From contig NBIV01000666.1 in assembly GCA_003194525.1 (NCBI GenBank), forward strand, positions 1-21,371: a stretch of 21,371 nt of DNA, given 5' to 3'. Below, piece after piece: positions 8,729-17,660 of this stretch. Source of the stretch: Gracilariopsis chorda. Taxonomy: Eukaryota; Rhodophyta; Florideophyceae; Gracilariales; Gracilariaceae. The first letter of the stretch is position 1. Every line of letters starts with the position of its first letter. Both the position numbers and the translations under genes were made by a program. Below the pieces are notes generated by a model that saw nothing but the letters and a program-made list of their open reading frames with translations, had not been told where the DNA came from and ran no database searches.

Positions 8729-8734
8729 TTTATT
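8729..8734 (-). promoter_or_regulatory. AATAAA signal on the minus strand downstream of the antisense ORF
   Basis: The minus strand reads AATAAA about 90 nt beyond the antisense ORF stop. It could serve as a polyadenylation signal for an antisense transcript. A six-base match alone is weak; it counts only together with the ORF and the donor-like sequence. Confidence 0.25.
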
Positions 8735-8821
8735 CAGGGGAGCAGCTAGCTCCCCACAATACTACACTACACTAACTGGCATAGCCAGGGAAAGAAGAAC
8801 CAGGAAACTGGACCAGAGGTT

Positions 8822-9528
8822 TCACTCACCCCCATCGTCCGGGGCGTAACCCCCAGCAAGGCGGTAGGCCAACGCGTCCGCCATGGTGGTGACATCCCCC
8901 GATACCTCGGCAGCGCTAAGACCGGCACCCCGGAGGAAACGTGCGATGATTTCGTTTTCATTCGCCGTCACCCTGCTGGGGATAGAAGGTCCGGCACTTG
9001 CCGCCGAAGGGTCAGCAGCCGGCTCGGCCGGGGATGCCCCCTCTGGGAAAGCTTCCGCGCTAGCACCGGTTTCCTCTACGTCCATCTCCCCGGGTTCTTC
9101 CGGTTCGTTATCGACCATTGGGTCATCCCCGCCGTATGCGCGGTAGTAGTCGTCGGAATCGACGTACCCCACCGGGTGGTCTTCCGGCACATGCCGGGGC
9201 GTATCGCGAAGCTCGCGCGCCTCCTCGGAGGATCCCACCGAAGGTGGTAATGCGAAGGGATGGTCGGCTTCAGCAGCCGTATTTCCCGGTTGTACCGGAG
9301 GTTGATCGCCCTGAGGCAGGGGAACCGACCGGAAACCGGTGGTATATCGCCAGAGAGACCTCGGAGGTTGGCTGTGGTGGTTGATGTTGTTTGTCGGAGT
9401 ACGCTCGGTGACGAGGAAGCGCGAAGGCGAGGCGAGGAAATGACAGCTGCAGTAGCAGGAGGTATTGACTCTGGTGCAGAGGGATTTACCGGAGAACCGG
9501 AGACGGCGCACGCGCTTTTACCACCCAT
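8822..9528 (-). CDS. Antisense ORF between pol and 3' LTR, unknown function, one probable frameshift
   Basis: On the minus strand an ATG at 9528 in good context (GAAAATGGG) opens a Ser/Pro/Ala/Thr-rich frame. Near 9330 it appears to shift into the frame that runs to 8822. The downstream part is acidic (SDDYYRAYGGDDPMVDNEPEEPGEMDVEE), then Ala-rich, and ends with a plausible folded segment (NENEIIARFLRGAGLSAAEV). The total is about 235 residues, with no signal peptide or membrane segment, so it is not an env. I do not recognise a family. Extra antisense ORFs at this position are known in some plant Tat-lineage gypsy elements such as Grande. The last codons lie on GTGAGT, a consensus 5' splice site. 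Overlap with + strand coding is nil because pol ends at 8630, which favours a real gene over a shadow. Confidence 0.5.
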
Positions 9529-9571
9529 TTTCGTCTGGGAATCCTCCGCGTCCGCGGTCGTTTTCCCGTCT

Positions 9572-9584
9572 TAGGGGGGGGATA
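9572..9584 (+). other. 3' polypurine tract of element A
   Basis: TAGGGGGGGGATA lies immediately before the TG that opens the 3' LTR. A purine run abutting the 3' LTR is the standard plus-strand primer site of LTR elements. It differs from the four internal purine motifs, which are GGAGGGGGAGGA-like. Confidence 0.75.
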
Positions 9585-10393
9585 TGAAGTGCAACGCCCT
9601 CAGGGAGGGATTCTTGGTACTTGATCGTTTTCCCGATATTATCGGTTGTGTAGTGTGTATATGAACTACGCCCCACTATGGTGGATATGGACACGTGGGA
9701 CACGGTTTTGGGTCAATTGGCGGTTGGCCACAGTAGTGGATGTTGCCACGGAATGTGGAGTATTTTAGTTAATTTTATTTATTATTTTCACACCCATTTC
9801 TGGGAAGCTAGTACTTAGTGCGACGGCGCACTGCCGTCGCACCAGTAAACCTTCCCCAAACAAGGGACCCCAACCTGGGGAATTGGCTCTGAGCTTTACC
9901 GCCTCCGCGTGTTCTCAACTCCTCCTTGGAGGGAAGCACCGTAGTGTACGGAAGTTCACCCCCCTTGCACATCTAAAGGAGACCGATCATTGGGAGTACT
10001 AATTGTTCCAATCATATTGGTGTTTCGCCCTGTATAGGGAGTCCTGTCCACCGGCATTGCCGTATCTGCTCGTCGCTCTCGCGACCCACTTCGTCCTTCC
10101 TTTTACCCCTTTTTAGGGTAGCACCTCCCGCTATCCGCGGCCCTCGTGTGCGCATCCGCTCACACACCCCCACTTACGTGGAAACATACCTCTACTGAGG
10201 ACCACACCCCGCTCACGCGGATACGGATTCTTCGCCTTCACCTCCCTGCGCGAGTCGCGACAGGTGTCCCTGGTCTTACAAACCGGCTTCGCCGTGACAC
10301 CTCTGGGAGGGCTCTACCCAACTGGGTTCACCTCGTGAGAGGAAGAACCCGGACGTCTTTCGGTGTTTTTCCCCTTTGGGGCATTGCACCACA
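9585..10393 (+). repeat. 3' LTR of element A, complete (809 nt)
   Basis: It begins TGAAGTGCAACG directly after the polypurine tract and ends TTGCACCACA, giving TG...CA ends. It matches 1-778 from position 9608 onward. Differences from the 5' copy include extra bases in T, G, A and C runs (for instance around 9706-9711 and 9855-9884) and a few substitutions. Sequence after 10393 (GAGGGTCTGACC) has no counterpart after the 5' LTR and belongs to the flank. Confidence 0.93.
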
Positions 10394-10638
10394 GAGGGTC
10401 TGACCCTTAGTGATCCTTGACATAATTCTTGGGTTGCGCGCCGTTTCAACAAAGAAGTTAAGAAGTTTTATTTGGGGATTGAGCCTCTTGCTCTCCCTAG
10501 TGTTGTTTTATTTCATCGAGTGGGTTTAGTTCTTTTGATCCCACTGTTTTCAACTTGTTTTGGGGCTTTTAGCTACGAAGAGCACCCTTTTGGCTTTTAT
10601 TATTACAACGTTTTGGCCCCCTGCGTCACCGTCTCGTG
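10394..10638 (+). other. Leader or LTR remnant of element C
   Basis: T-rich noncoding sequence of 245 nt with no recognisable ORF. It has no homology to the A or B LTR. It may be the end of C's LTR plus its leader, but no convincing primer binding site was found, so the LTR boundary is not placed. Confidence 0.4.
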
Positions 10639-12057
10639 ATGGCGCCTACATGGTACTCTCGAGGAGGGAGCTCTTCTGACTCTAACGCTGCACTTACTTC
10701 TTATGACGGTTCTTCTATTGAAGTCGTAAAGTTCTTCTTTTACTTTGAGAATGTTGCAATGAGAGGAAAGACTGACGGGGACATGGCACTTGAGTTGCTT
10801 GGTTTCCTTGAGAACAAAGCCTTTGAGTTCTACTATGATTCTTATGCTGTTAATGGTTCACTTTCGGAAGAAGCAAAGGACTACCGCTCCGTTAAGCAAG
10901 CTTTCATCGATCGTTTTGGAAAAGCCGAGGAGCCTGAGGAAGATATACGCCTTGCAATTTCTGCTAAATTGGATTATGCAGACTTGGTTGGTTCCTTGAC
11001 CTATATGGACAACCTCTTCTTAAAGGCAGGATTCAACGCTAAGGCTAAGTTTGGTCTTTTGAAGAAAGCTGTAATGGAATACGCTGATCTAGCCCAGTTC
11101 GTTGTTTTCCGTGGCGCTGATGCTTATGATGAGTTGAAGGTTCAAGTGAAAGCCTTCGATGCTGCCCGGAAAGCAATGGGGAACTACGTTTCATTAAGTA
11201 CCCCACCTAAGCGTATTGTCCAAAACCACAGGTCTTCTGAAGAAACTATCTCTCATGCTTTGGAGTCTAAGGTCGACAAACTCTCTGAGCAGTTTGCTCA
11301 GCTGTCATTAATGGTTAAGAAGACACAGACGGAGCGTCGAGACTACGAAAAGGTTTGTTCATACTGCAAGAAGCCCGGACATTATGCCTCACAATGTGAC
11401 TCTAATCCGCACCGAGATACGCGATGCCCGCGTTGTGGGAAAATTGGACACTCAGAGATCACATGTTGGCAAAGAATCCGACCCGAAGAGACCCGCAAAG
11501 TATGGGATGCCAATGAGGAATCTAAAGAGTCAGCATCTAATCTTCAGAAAGGATCCGACCCCGTATCAATTGTCACCGAAAACGCCGGGAATGCTGATGT
11601 AGTCGCCACAACCAAGAGAAGTGCTGACGGTGAAGCGTTGCCCAAACAGCGCCATTCAGACGGTGGTGCACCCATCCCGCTTTTGCTCAATCCAACAAGA
11701 TACGAAGAGAGAGTTCGGAGACCTAAGGTTCATGAACAGAACGTCAAGAAGCCGAAACAGAGGAAATCGAAGAAACAGAGTCTTCAAGACCATGCAAGCA
11801 AATATAACGTTCTCACTGAGCTCGCGAATGCCTCTTCCGGACTAACCTTTGGACAACTTATCAGAGGAGACGCAGATGATGCGAAGAAAGAGATTCGTAA
11901 GCTCATCGGTAGCAAAAGCAATGTTCGACGCCCTTTTGTTGGGCCAGTCGGTAAGCACCCTAGACGTCTTAAGGCGGTCCCCGTTATGATATATGGGACT
12001 GAGACTGAAGCTTTGCTCGACTCTGGAGCTGTTCCAAACCTTATTTCAACAGGCTAG
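10639..12057 (+). CDS. gag: Element C gag-protease ORF
   Basis: The ATG at 10639 follows the leader and opens 472 codons. The N-terminal 190 residues are a helical capsid-like domain (ELLGFLENKAFEFYY, SVKQAFIDRFG, MDNLFLKAGF). Two CCHC zinc knuckles, CSYCKKPGHYASQC at residues 240-253 and CPRCGKIGHSEITC at 263-276, bind nucleic acid. A Lys-rich basic region follows, then the protease active site LLDSGAVPNLI with the catalytic Asp near residue 461. The stop at 12055-12057 is premature: protease homology continues in another frame from 12048, consistent with one lost base. Two knuckles and protease fused directly to gag separate this lineage from A and B. Confidence 0.88.
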   Translation: MAPTWYSRGGSSSDSNAALTSYDGSSIEVVKFFFYFENVAMRGKTDGDMALELLGFLENKAFEFYYDSYAVNGSLSEEAKDYRSVKQAFIDRFGKAEEPEEDIRLAISAKLDYADLVGSLTYMDNLFLKAGFNAKAKFGLLKKAVMEYADLAQFVVFRGADAYDELKVQVKAFDAARKAMGNYVSLSTPPKRIVQNHRSSEETISHALESKVDKLSEQFAQLSLMVKKTQTERRDYEKVCSYCKKPGHYASQCDSNPHRDTRCPRCGKIGHSEITCWQRIRPEETRKVWDANEESKESASNLQKGSDPVSIVTENAGNADVVATTKRSADGEALPKQRHSDGGAPIPLLLNPTRYEERVRRPKVHEQNVKKPKQRKSKKQSLQDHASKYNVLTELANASSGLTFGQLIRGDADDAKKEIRKLIGSKSNVRRPFVGPVGKHPRRLKAVPVMIYGTETEALLDSGAVPNLISTG

Positions 12058-12344
12058 CACTGGAACCCAAGCATACGACGAAGAAGATAACTGTTGCCAA
12101 TGGACAGAGCGCCGTGTGCAGAGGAATACTATACGATATCCCTATATCCTTCAGGGGCGTCTCCGTTCCATTAGACTTTCTTGTTATTGATGGTCCGCCA
12201 TTCGACATCATTGTGGGTTGTCCAACACTTGAATCGTTACAAGCCTGCCTTGACCTCGGAAATCAGCACGTGAAGATGAATATTGATGGAAAGAGAGTAA
12301 CACTTGGCTTTGACTATGCTCGCGTCGAGATTTCAGACGAATAG
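12048..12344 (+). pseudogene. pol: Element C protease C-terminal part, ends at in-frame TAG
   Basis: This continues the protease after the frame change. ITVANGQSAVCRGIL, VSVPLDFLVIDGPPFDIIVGCPTLE is the usual flap and ILG-type end of a retropepsin. It ends at TAG (12342-12344), and the same frame resumes at once and runs into RT. The TAG may be a nonsense mutation or a readthrough point. Confidence 0.72.
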
Positions 12345-13432
12345 GGTTTCCAGACGGATAGCGACGACTTCACTTCAGATTCTGACGCCGCTATTGACTC
12401 TGATACTGCTTCTGAAAATGACGAACAACTCGTGGTTGCTCTAACAGAAAAGAACCATGGCGAGACTCCCGAAATGATCCCGCAATTAGACATCACTACC
12501 GATGAGCAGCACGAGAAGTTACTCTTTTCAAAACTCTCGCATATTTCAGAGAATGAAAGAGACGACTTGGTTTCTTGTCTGAAGGACTCGAATGTAATCG
12601 CTTGGTCATTGAAAGACTTACGCCCAGCCGATGTGCCTGTTTCTCACTCTTTCGAGTTGACAGTTGACAAACCAATCTACTTCAGAGCAAGGAGGATGTC
12701 GCCGAAGCACAACGAGTTCGTACGAAAGGAGATTGATCTTCTTCTCGAAGCTGGTATCATTACCCCTTCAGCCTCTGCTTGGTCGTTTCCAATTGTCATT
12801 GCCTCGAAGAAAGATGGAAGCGCAAGGTTTTGTGTCGATTACAGAGAGCTGAACAGAGTCATGAAAGCTGACCGCTGGCCTTTGCCACGCATGGAAGAGG
12901 TCTTTGACGAACTTGGAGGTTGCTGTGTCTTCACTACGCTCGACCTGTTCTCTGGATACTGGCAAGTCAAGATGTCTGACGATTGCAAAGAGATGACGAC
13001 CTTTGTGTGCAGATACGGAACTTTCATGTTCGAAGTCATGCCATTTGGTCTCATGAATGCGCCTTCCACCTTTCAACGGATGATGGATCATGTGCTAAGA
13101 GGACTTCCATTCGTTCGGGTTTACATTGATGACGTTGTCATATTCTCAAGAAGCCTCAGAGAGCACGTGATTCACTTGAAGGCTGTGATTGGTCGGATTG
13201 CGAAGCATGGATTGAAGCTCAAACTGTCCAAATGTTTCTTTGCACTATCGGAGGTGTCTCTTCTAGGCCATGTCATCAACGGAGATGGAGTGCACGTGGA
13301 CCAGGAGAAGATTGCTAAGATCCAGGATGACCCAATTCCTGCCACCACTACGGAACTACGATCTTTTCTGGGACTAGCCGGATACTATCGAAGGTTCATC
13401 AGAAACTTTGCTGAGACCTCCGCCGTGCTTTA
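12345..13432 (+). pseudogene. pol: Element C reverse transcriptase, truncated by insertion of element B
   Basis: It opens with an acidic linker (SDSDAAIDSDTASENDEQ), then RT: FCVDYRELNRVMK, TTLDLFSGYWQVKM, MPFGLMNAPSTFQRMM, the catalytic YIDD at 13122-13133, LLGHVINGDG and ELRSFLGLAGYYRRFIRNFAE. Coding similarity stops at VLY, where TGTAGTGC of LTR B begins. The reading frame stays open 37 nt into the LTR, but those residues are LTR sequence. RNase H and integrase are missing here and should lie beyond element B. The first ATG of the open frame is 12432; the frame itself runs from 12345. Confidence 0.88.
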
Positions 13433-14346
13433 TGTAGTGCAATACATTCCCGCGTACGGGCGATGGTGAAACTCATATCTGAGGTGTACTCGGTGCGAGC
13501 GATGAAGCGGGATGCATGAATTTTAGCCCCCGTTTACCGGGCTAATTGGCGGTCGGGTTACCCAGGGTGGTTATGGGAACATTCATATTTTGTGGTACTT
13601 GCCTGGCAAGGGTGGTGGACACGTGGCTACAGCCCCGGCCAGGAGGCCCAAAACGGCTACTTATTTTAGTATAGTTTAGGGGTTAATTTTACTTAGGCTA
13701 GTGCACTACCTACTGTACTGCACTGAGCTAGTACTTGAGCGTCGGCCGCACGGCGGCGAGCTCACCAAGAAAAGTAACAAGAGTTCGGCTCTGACTCTAT
13801 TCGCCATGCGAAGTGTCTAACTCCTCGCGGAGGTACACCGCTTGCCCGATAGTTTCACCCGACTCGCACCACCGAGGAGACCGTGCTCGTCGTACCCAGT
13901 GGGTTGTGACCACTCGTGGTATTCGTTGTTGTCGTGTGACCGCCCGTACAGGCCCTATCTCCGCCCCAGTTTTGGGTATTGATATTACCGACGTGTGTCG
14001 TGAGACCGTGAGACCGTCCCTTCCCCTCATATCCCCTAACCGCCGCGCGGTGCGTGTTCGTGTGTGTGTATCGGCACCCCCCCTCCGGGGTCTGTTCCCG
14101 CTTTCCGCACGCCCCCGTCGGGTGGTCCCTTTCCCTCTTTTGTTCCACTGTTCGCAGGCTACTTCCGGACCAGCCGTGGTTCCGACCCGTTCTAACCCCT
14201 AAACCTCCGAGGTACATCCAGGCTCCCGACGGAGTTACACCCGTCATACGGGACACGGAGGGCTCTACCCAGCCGGGCCTACCTCTCCAAGAGAGCAAGG
14301 CTTCGAGCTGCCTTGGGTGCCTTTCCCACACCGGGATTGCACCACA
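13433..14346 (+). repeat. 5' LTR of element B (914 nt)
   Basis: The left end is set by loss of element C coding and by the TG start shared with A. The right end is set by the shared TTGCACCACA and the PBS. It contains CACGTG at 13620-13625 in the same GGACACGTGG context as A, the AT-rich GTTAATTTTA at 13682, GCTAGTACTT at 13727, and GAGGGCTCTACCCA near 14255-14272, also in A. Short hairpins are frequent (CTCC-TCGC-GGAG near 13823, ACCAC-TC-GTGGT near 13909, CCCGT-CAT-ACGGG near 14239). The minus-strand ORFs crossing it look like shadows. Confidence 0.85.
13682..13736 (+). promoter_or_regulatory. Putative LTR core promoter of element B
   Basis: TATA-like GTTAATTTTA (13682-13691) and GCTAGTACTT (13727-13736), both shared with the A LTR but about 7 nt further apart than there. 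Inferred from conservation. Confidence 0.35.
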
Positions 14347-14348
14347 AG

Positions 14349-14366
14349 TGGTCTCCCGACCTAGAA
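14349..14366 (+). other. Primer binding site of element B (tRNA-Tyr-like primer)
   Basis: The 18-nt sequence is identical to the A site, placed 2 nt after the LTR CA. The ACCAC-AA-GTGGT inverted repeat joins the LTR end to the first PBS bases, as in A. Confidence 0.82.
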
Positions 14367-14495
14367 CGGGTTTGGCTTTCAATCCGGCCTGTCGGAAGTC
14401 CGCTTCCCCTTTTCCCTTTTATCCCTTTTTGCTCATTCGTTGAGATTCCCAAGCCGTGGGACTGGTGAAGTAAGCCGTGGACGGCTATCTGCAGT

Positions 14496-16538
14496 ATGCT
14501 ACCCACAGCTCCGAGTTCCCCCAGGAATGGTCCGCAACGGAACGCCGCAGCGGCGAGATCACGAAGGTCCGTTCCGGAACAACTACTTACCAATGCCGTC
14601 GGTCTGGAATCCCAAGGAATCCCATCGGCAACCTCGGTGCCTCGAGCCGTGACAGCTGTGGCCACTACGCCACCTCCGGTGGTCGAAACGCCGTCGGCTG
14701 TCCCCCCGAGACCCGGGTCGCCTAAGTACCATCTCCTCGAGTCGAGAATCGACATTGCCAATGTGGCCCACGCCTCCCTCTCGCAGCAAGTTACCGAGTT
14801 GGAACGGCGATGGAGTGACTCCCTGGCTCGGGATTACTCGGGAGATATTCGTCTCCTGAGAGCTGATGTGAATTCCATTCTGGAGTGTCTGGGTACTCCG
14901 GCTGCCTTCGTAGAAGGATATCGGGAGTTCGTGGAGGAAGTTAAAACCCATATGATGCGGGTAACCGGACGTATGGACACGCTGGAAGCGTTGCTCAGAG
15001 AAGACCTGAACGCTCCGAGACAGGAGGAAGTGAAGGTCATCTCAACCCAACACCGCTCCAGTCACCTCCCCCGTCACCCTGGAAAGAGAGTTCATCGTTA
15101 TGAAGTTTCGCCAAGTTCCGACTCGGAAACAAGTTCGAGTAGCTCGTCTTCGAGATCATCGCGTGAAGGGAGAGGCCGCCGTCGCGGAGAAGAACCTAGT
15201 TCGAGGGCTACCTACACCTCCCATGGAGCAATCCGTGCGCGGGAGAAAGGTCGCCGTCATTTCGGCTTGAAGGAATTGAAACCGACGAATCCCCTTTACA
15301 GGAAGCTGTTGTCCTATCGTTATTACCGATTGGAAGACTCTTCGGGCACTCGAAGTTCGAGAGACACCGGTCGGGTGAAGGATCTCATACGTCGTATGAA
15401 TGTGACGATGCTTAAGCAGAAGTTCTCCGGTGAAGATCCGATCCTCGTGTTGGATTTTCTGGCCCGCTTTGTGCAGGAAGCAGACGTACTCGAAATGAGT
15501 GAGGCGCAGGCATACGTTGCGTTGCCCTACTTTCTTTCAGGAATGGCTGAAGATCAGTACAACTCGGTCAGGGGTTCGTCCAGGGCCTCAGAAGGAGGTG
15601 TTACGTGCTGGCCCGAGGCTGTACACTACCTGCTCAGGTCGTACGCGACGGGAACTGCAATCAGTCAAGCCATCGTGGCGGTTCGCGATACGAAACAGAA
15701 GCCTGGTGAAACGGAAACGTCGTATTCAACTCGCTTGAATAAAGCGTTTCATCGTTGTGGAAATGTGTTTACCGCTTTTGAGCGTTGCTCCATGCTGGTG
15801 GATGGTTTAGATCCTGGTATCAGGGCACTGGTGTCCCGCTACAGGGAAGAGAAGCGCAAGGCGACGTATCTGGAACTGGTCCAGTACGCGCAGGCTGAGG
15901 GTGACACCCTCAGAGCGAGAGACCCGAGGCGTCGGTCGTCGAAGGCTCTCTTCGTCGAGAACGAGGCTTCCTCGGCATCTCTCCCTAACCCGGGACCACC
16001 TTCCGGATTTGCGGATAACATCCAGTATCTTGGCAGTCTTGAACAGTCGTTGGCAACCTCGGAACTGCCGTCCACGGTTACACCACCCGTGGTAGATCCG
16101 GCCTTTTACGCAAACCCCGGTCGGGTTCCCCCAGCCCCGCTAGCCTACGCGTCGAGCGCCACAAGACACTCCCGCCCGGGATGGTCCAACCCGAAGCAAC
16201 TAGCATTCCAACCACAACACCCTCAGCACCGCGGAATGATGTCCCACGCCACCGGAACACGTTCAGCCCCGCTGATTTGCTACATTTGTTACCTTGAAGG
16301 TCATACTGCGTCGCAGTGTACCCTCCCCATTCGCGAGATGTGGAAGATCGTGGGAAATTATGAGAATCTCCCACCGGAGCATAAGGCTCGTGTCCCGAGT
16401 AATTCGTATGAAGACGCAAAGGCTGCGGTCCACAATGCTCAAGCTCGAGAAGCCGCGAAAACCGCGAACGGTAACAACCCTAACCTTTCGGAACGGGCTC
16501 AGCCGCACCCAGCGGTCGATTCGGTCCCGAAAAACTAA
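14496..16538 (+). CDS. gag: Element B gag, intact, with one zinc knuckle
   Basis: A complete 680-codon ORF from the ATG at 14496, 130 nt after the PBS. The N-terminal 80 residues are Pro/Ala/Ser-rich. Residues about 85-170 look coiled-coil (LLESRIDIANVAHASLSQQVTELERRW, then VEEVKTHMMRVTGRMDTLEALL). A Ser then Arg-rich stretch lies near 205-240. The conserved capsid-like core is around 320-490 (ALPYFLSGMAEDQY, SSRASEGGVTCWPEA, RLNKAFHRCGNV, MLVDGLDPGIRALVSRYREEK). A zinc knuckle, CYICYLEGHTASQC, is at 595-608. It ends PKN-TAA and is followed 4 nt later by a conserved hairpin pair. It is the best template for the broken gag of A. That it stays open over 2 kb while the next 2 kb of pol has at least six indels is notable. 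Confidence 0.92.
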   Translation: MLPTAPSSPRNGPQRNAAAARSRRSVPEQLLTNAVGLESQGIPSATSVPRAVTAVATTPPPVVETPSAVPPRPGSPKYHLLESRIDIANVAHASLSQQVTELERRWSDSLARDYSGDIRLLRADVNSILECLGTPAAFVEGYREFVEEVKTHMMRVTGRMDTLEALLREDLNAPRQEEVKVISTQHRSSHLPRHPGKRVHRYEVSPSSDSETSSSSSSSRSSREGRGRRRGEEPSSRATYTSHGAIRAREKGRRHFGLKELKPTNPLYRKLLSYRYYRLEDSSGTRSSRDTGRVKDLIRRMNVTMLKQKFSGEDPILVLDFLARFVQEADVLEMSEAQAYVALPYFLSGMAEDQYNSVRGSSRASEGGVTCWPEAVHYLLRSYATGTAISQAIVAVRDTKQKPGETETSYSTRLNKAFHRCGNVFTAFERCSMLVDGLDPGIRALVSRYREEKRKATYLELVQYAQAEGDTLRARDPRRRSSKALFVENEASSASLPNPGPPSGFADNIQYLGSLEQSLATSELPSTVTPPVVDPAFYANPGRVPPAPLAYASSATRHSRPGWSNPKQLAFQPQHPQHRGMMSHATGTRSAPLICYICYLEGHTASQCTLPIREMWKIVGNYENLPPEHKARVPSNSYEDAKAAVHNAQAREAAKTANGNNPNLSERAQPHPAVDSVPKN

Positions 16539-16542
16539 TCTT

Positions 16543-16562
16543 GGGAGTCTCCCCCACGGGAG
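16543..16562 (+). promoter_or_regulatory. Alternative hairpins after the gag stop, element B
   Basis: GGGAG-T-CTCCC (16543-16553) overlaps CTCCC-CCAC-GGGAG (16549-16562), again 4 nt after gag TAA. The loop differs from A while both stems are kept. Confidence 0.45.
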
Positions 16563-17508
16563 GGGTGTCTTCCAAGCCGAAGTTGAAGACGCCTGAGGCG
16601 CCACCGCTTCGCTCCCCTGCCAAAATCCTTACGAGGAAACTGGCTCAAGAAGACGTGAGCTCGGACCACTTAGTGGCTCTGCGTCGTCCGTGGATACGGT
16701 CCCGTAACCTCCGCATCCCGGATCGAGTTTTGGTAATGGCCAAGAGGAACTATAAAGTTTATAGTGACCTCGGTCTCTCTAACCAGTTCATGGTTCGTCA
16801 GTTATCTGTCCTGGACACAGGTGCCGCTCCGAACCTGATCAATATCGGGATTATTCCACCCGCCATGCGGAAATGCATTCGCATTGGTCCAAGTCTGGAT
16901 CTGGCGGACGCTAATAACAACCCGCTCCAGACTCTTGGAACAATTACTCTGGTACTCAGACTAGGCACCTACGTGGTGAAGTTGGACTTCATCGTATGCG
17001 ATTCTCTTGCTGCACCGGTCATCCTCGGTTGTGATTTCTGTGACCGCTTCGTGGAAGCTATCCGCCCTCGCTCCAGATCCGTGGAATTGGCCAACGGTTC
17101 GACCATCCCGATTGTACGGAAGCCCTTGCGACACGCCTCCCGTAAACGGGTACCTTTACCTGCTGCTCAGGAAGCGTCCAATGTGGATCGAGCATCTACG
17201 AAGATTCGCGTCGCGGAACCAGTTTCGATCCCGAAGGAATCTCAGGTGTGGGTCTCAGTAACATCCAAACACCACGGGTTGCAGGTTGTTCAACCGCTCC
17301 CCTCGCTCTACGAACAGCGCCGTCTCGCATTAGCAAATGGGATCGTATCCGTCGAGCCGGACAAACCCTTTAAGGTTCTCGTTGCTAACCTCGGAACTAC
17401 CACTCAGTGGTTGGTTAAAAAACCAGGTCCTGGGCAACATGCTTCCGCACCCGTTGGCTATCCTTCCTACAAAGATTCCGATATCCGACGTTCTCGGAAT
17501 ACAAGACC

Positions 17509-17525
17509 CTAAGGAGGGGGAGGAG
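17509..17525 (+). other. Internal purine motif, element B copy 1 (protease-RT linker)
   Basis: CTAAGGAGGGGGAGGAG in the protease-RT linker, encoding KEGEE. Same place and codon phase as 4054 in element A. Confidence 0.55.
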
Positions 17526-17660
17526 GTCCCGTTCGTTCCGTTGGATCCCGCCCGGGAAAGTTCAGATTCGACTGTCGAAGAAGCTCAGAAGAGCACGACT
17601 TCAGCATCGGCAGATACTGCGTTAGACCCAGAACAGGCTTTGGATAAGTTGGACCTGGAT

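Larger units (their letters stand above)
1..10393 (+). mobile_element. Element A: Ty3/gypsy LTR retrotransposon with chromodomain, nearly complete
   Basis: The element is bounded by two near-identical LTRs in the same orientation; the first is missing about 23 nt at the window edge. The order LTR, PBS, gag, protease, RT, RNase H, integrase, chromodomain, antisense ORF, polypurine tract, LTR is seen directly. RT before integrase puts it in Ty3/gypsy, and the chromodomain puts it among chromoviruses. Gag and the first half of pol are split by single-base frameshifts; integrase to chromodomain is open. The 5' target-site duplication lies outside the window, so insertion cannot be confirmed from a duplication. 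Its 3' LTR abuts element C. Confidence 0.93.
10394..13432 (+). mobile_element. Element C: second Ty3/gypsy lineage, fragment truncated at both ends
   Basis: Between the end of LTR A and the start of LTR B lies a gag-protease-RT stretch not close to A or B. It differs by two zinc knuckles, a DSGA protease, a YIDD polymerase motif, lower GC and near absence of short hairpins. Its RT stops at the junction with LTR B. Its own LTRs are not visible here: the left part would lie before A and the right part after B. Confidence 0.85.
16539..17660 (+). pseudogene. pol: Element B pol: aspartic protease and linker
   Basis: Protease frame 16539-17512, read in the -1 frame relative to gag and with no ATG at its start, suggesting a recoded Gag-Pol fusion. 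Catalytic VLDTGAAPNLI with Asp codon 16814-16816; ILGCDFCDRF near 17020-17050. Flanking blocks RRPWIRSRNLRIPDRVLVMAKRNYK and LALANGIVSV match A. The frame breaks at about 17417-17423 in a run of six As, one more than the reading frame allows, and continues in the 17337-17696 frame through DPKEGEEVPF to DKLDLDHINESHREKF. Confidence 0.82.

Noticed and set aside
8822..9511. env-like gene between pol and 3' LTR
   Set aside because: The ORF is on the opposite strand and has no signal peptide, Cys-rich ectodomain or membrane segment.
10611..10640. TGGCCCCCTGCG as a primer binding site of element C
   Set aside because: It does not resemble a common tRNA 3' end and no LTR boundary is visible before it.
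13855..14382. Minus-strand ORF of 175 codons in LTR B
   Set aside because: It spans LTR, PBS and leader; no counterpart in LTR A and no domain.
14279..14761. Minus-strand ORF of 160 codons over the B gag start
   Set aside because: Opposite the PBS and intact gag; composition looks like a shadow.
16529..16538. Slippery heptamer GAAAAAC at the end of B gag
   Set aside because: It is not a canonical X-XXY-YYZ site, and A has TGAAAAC at the same place with pol in the gag frame. Only the downstream hairpins are reported.
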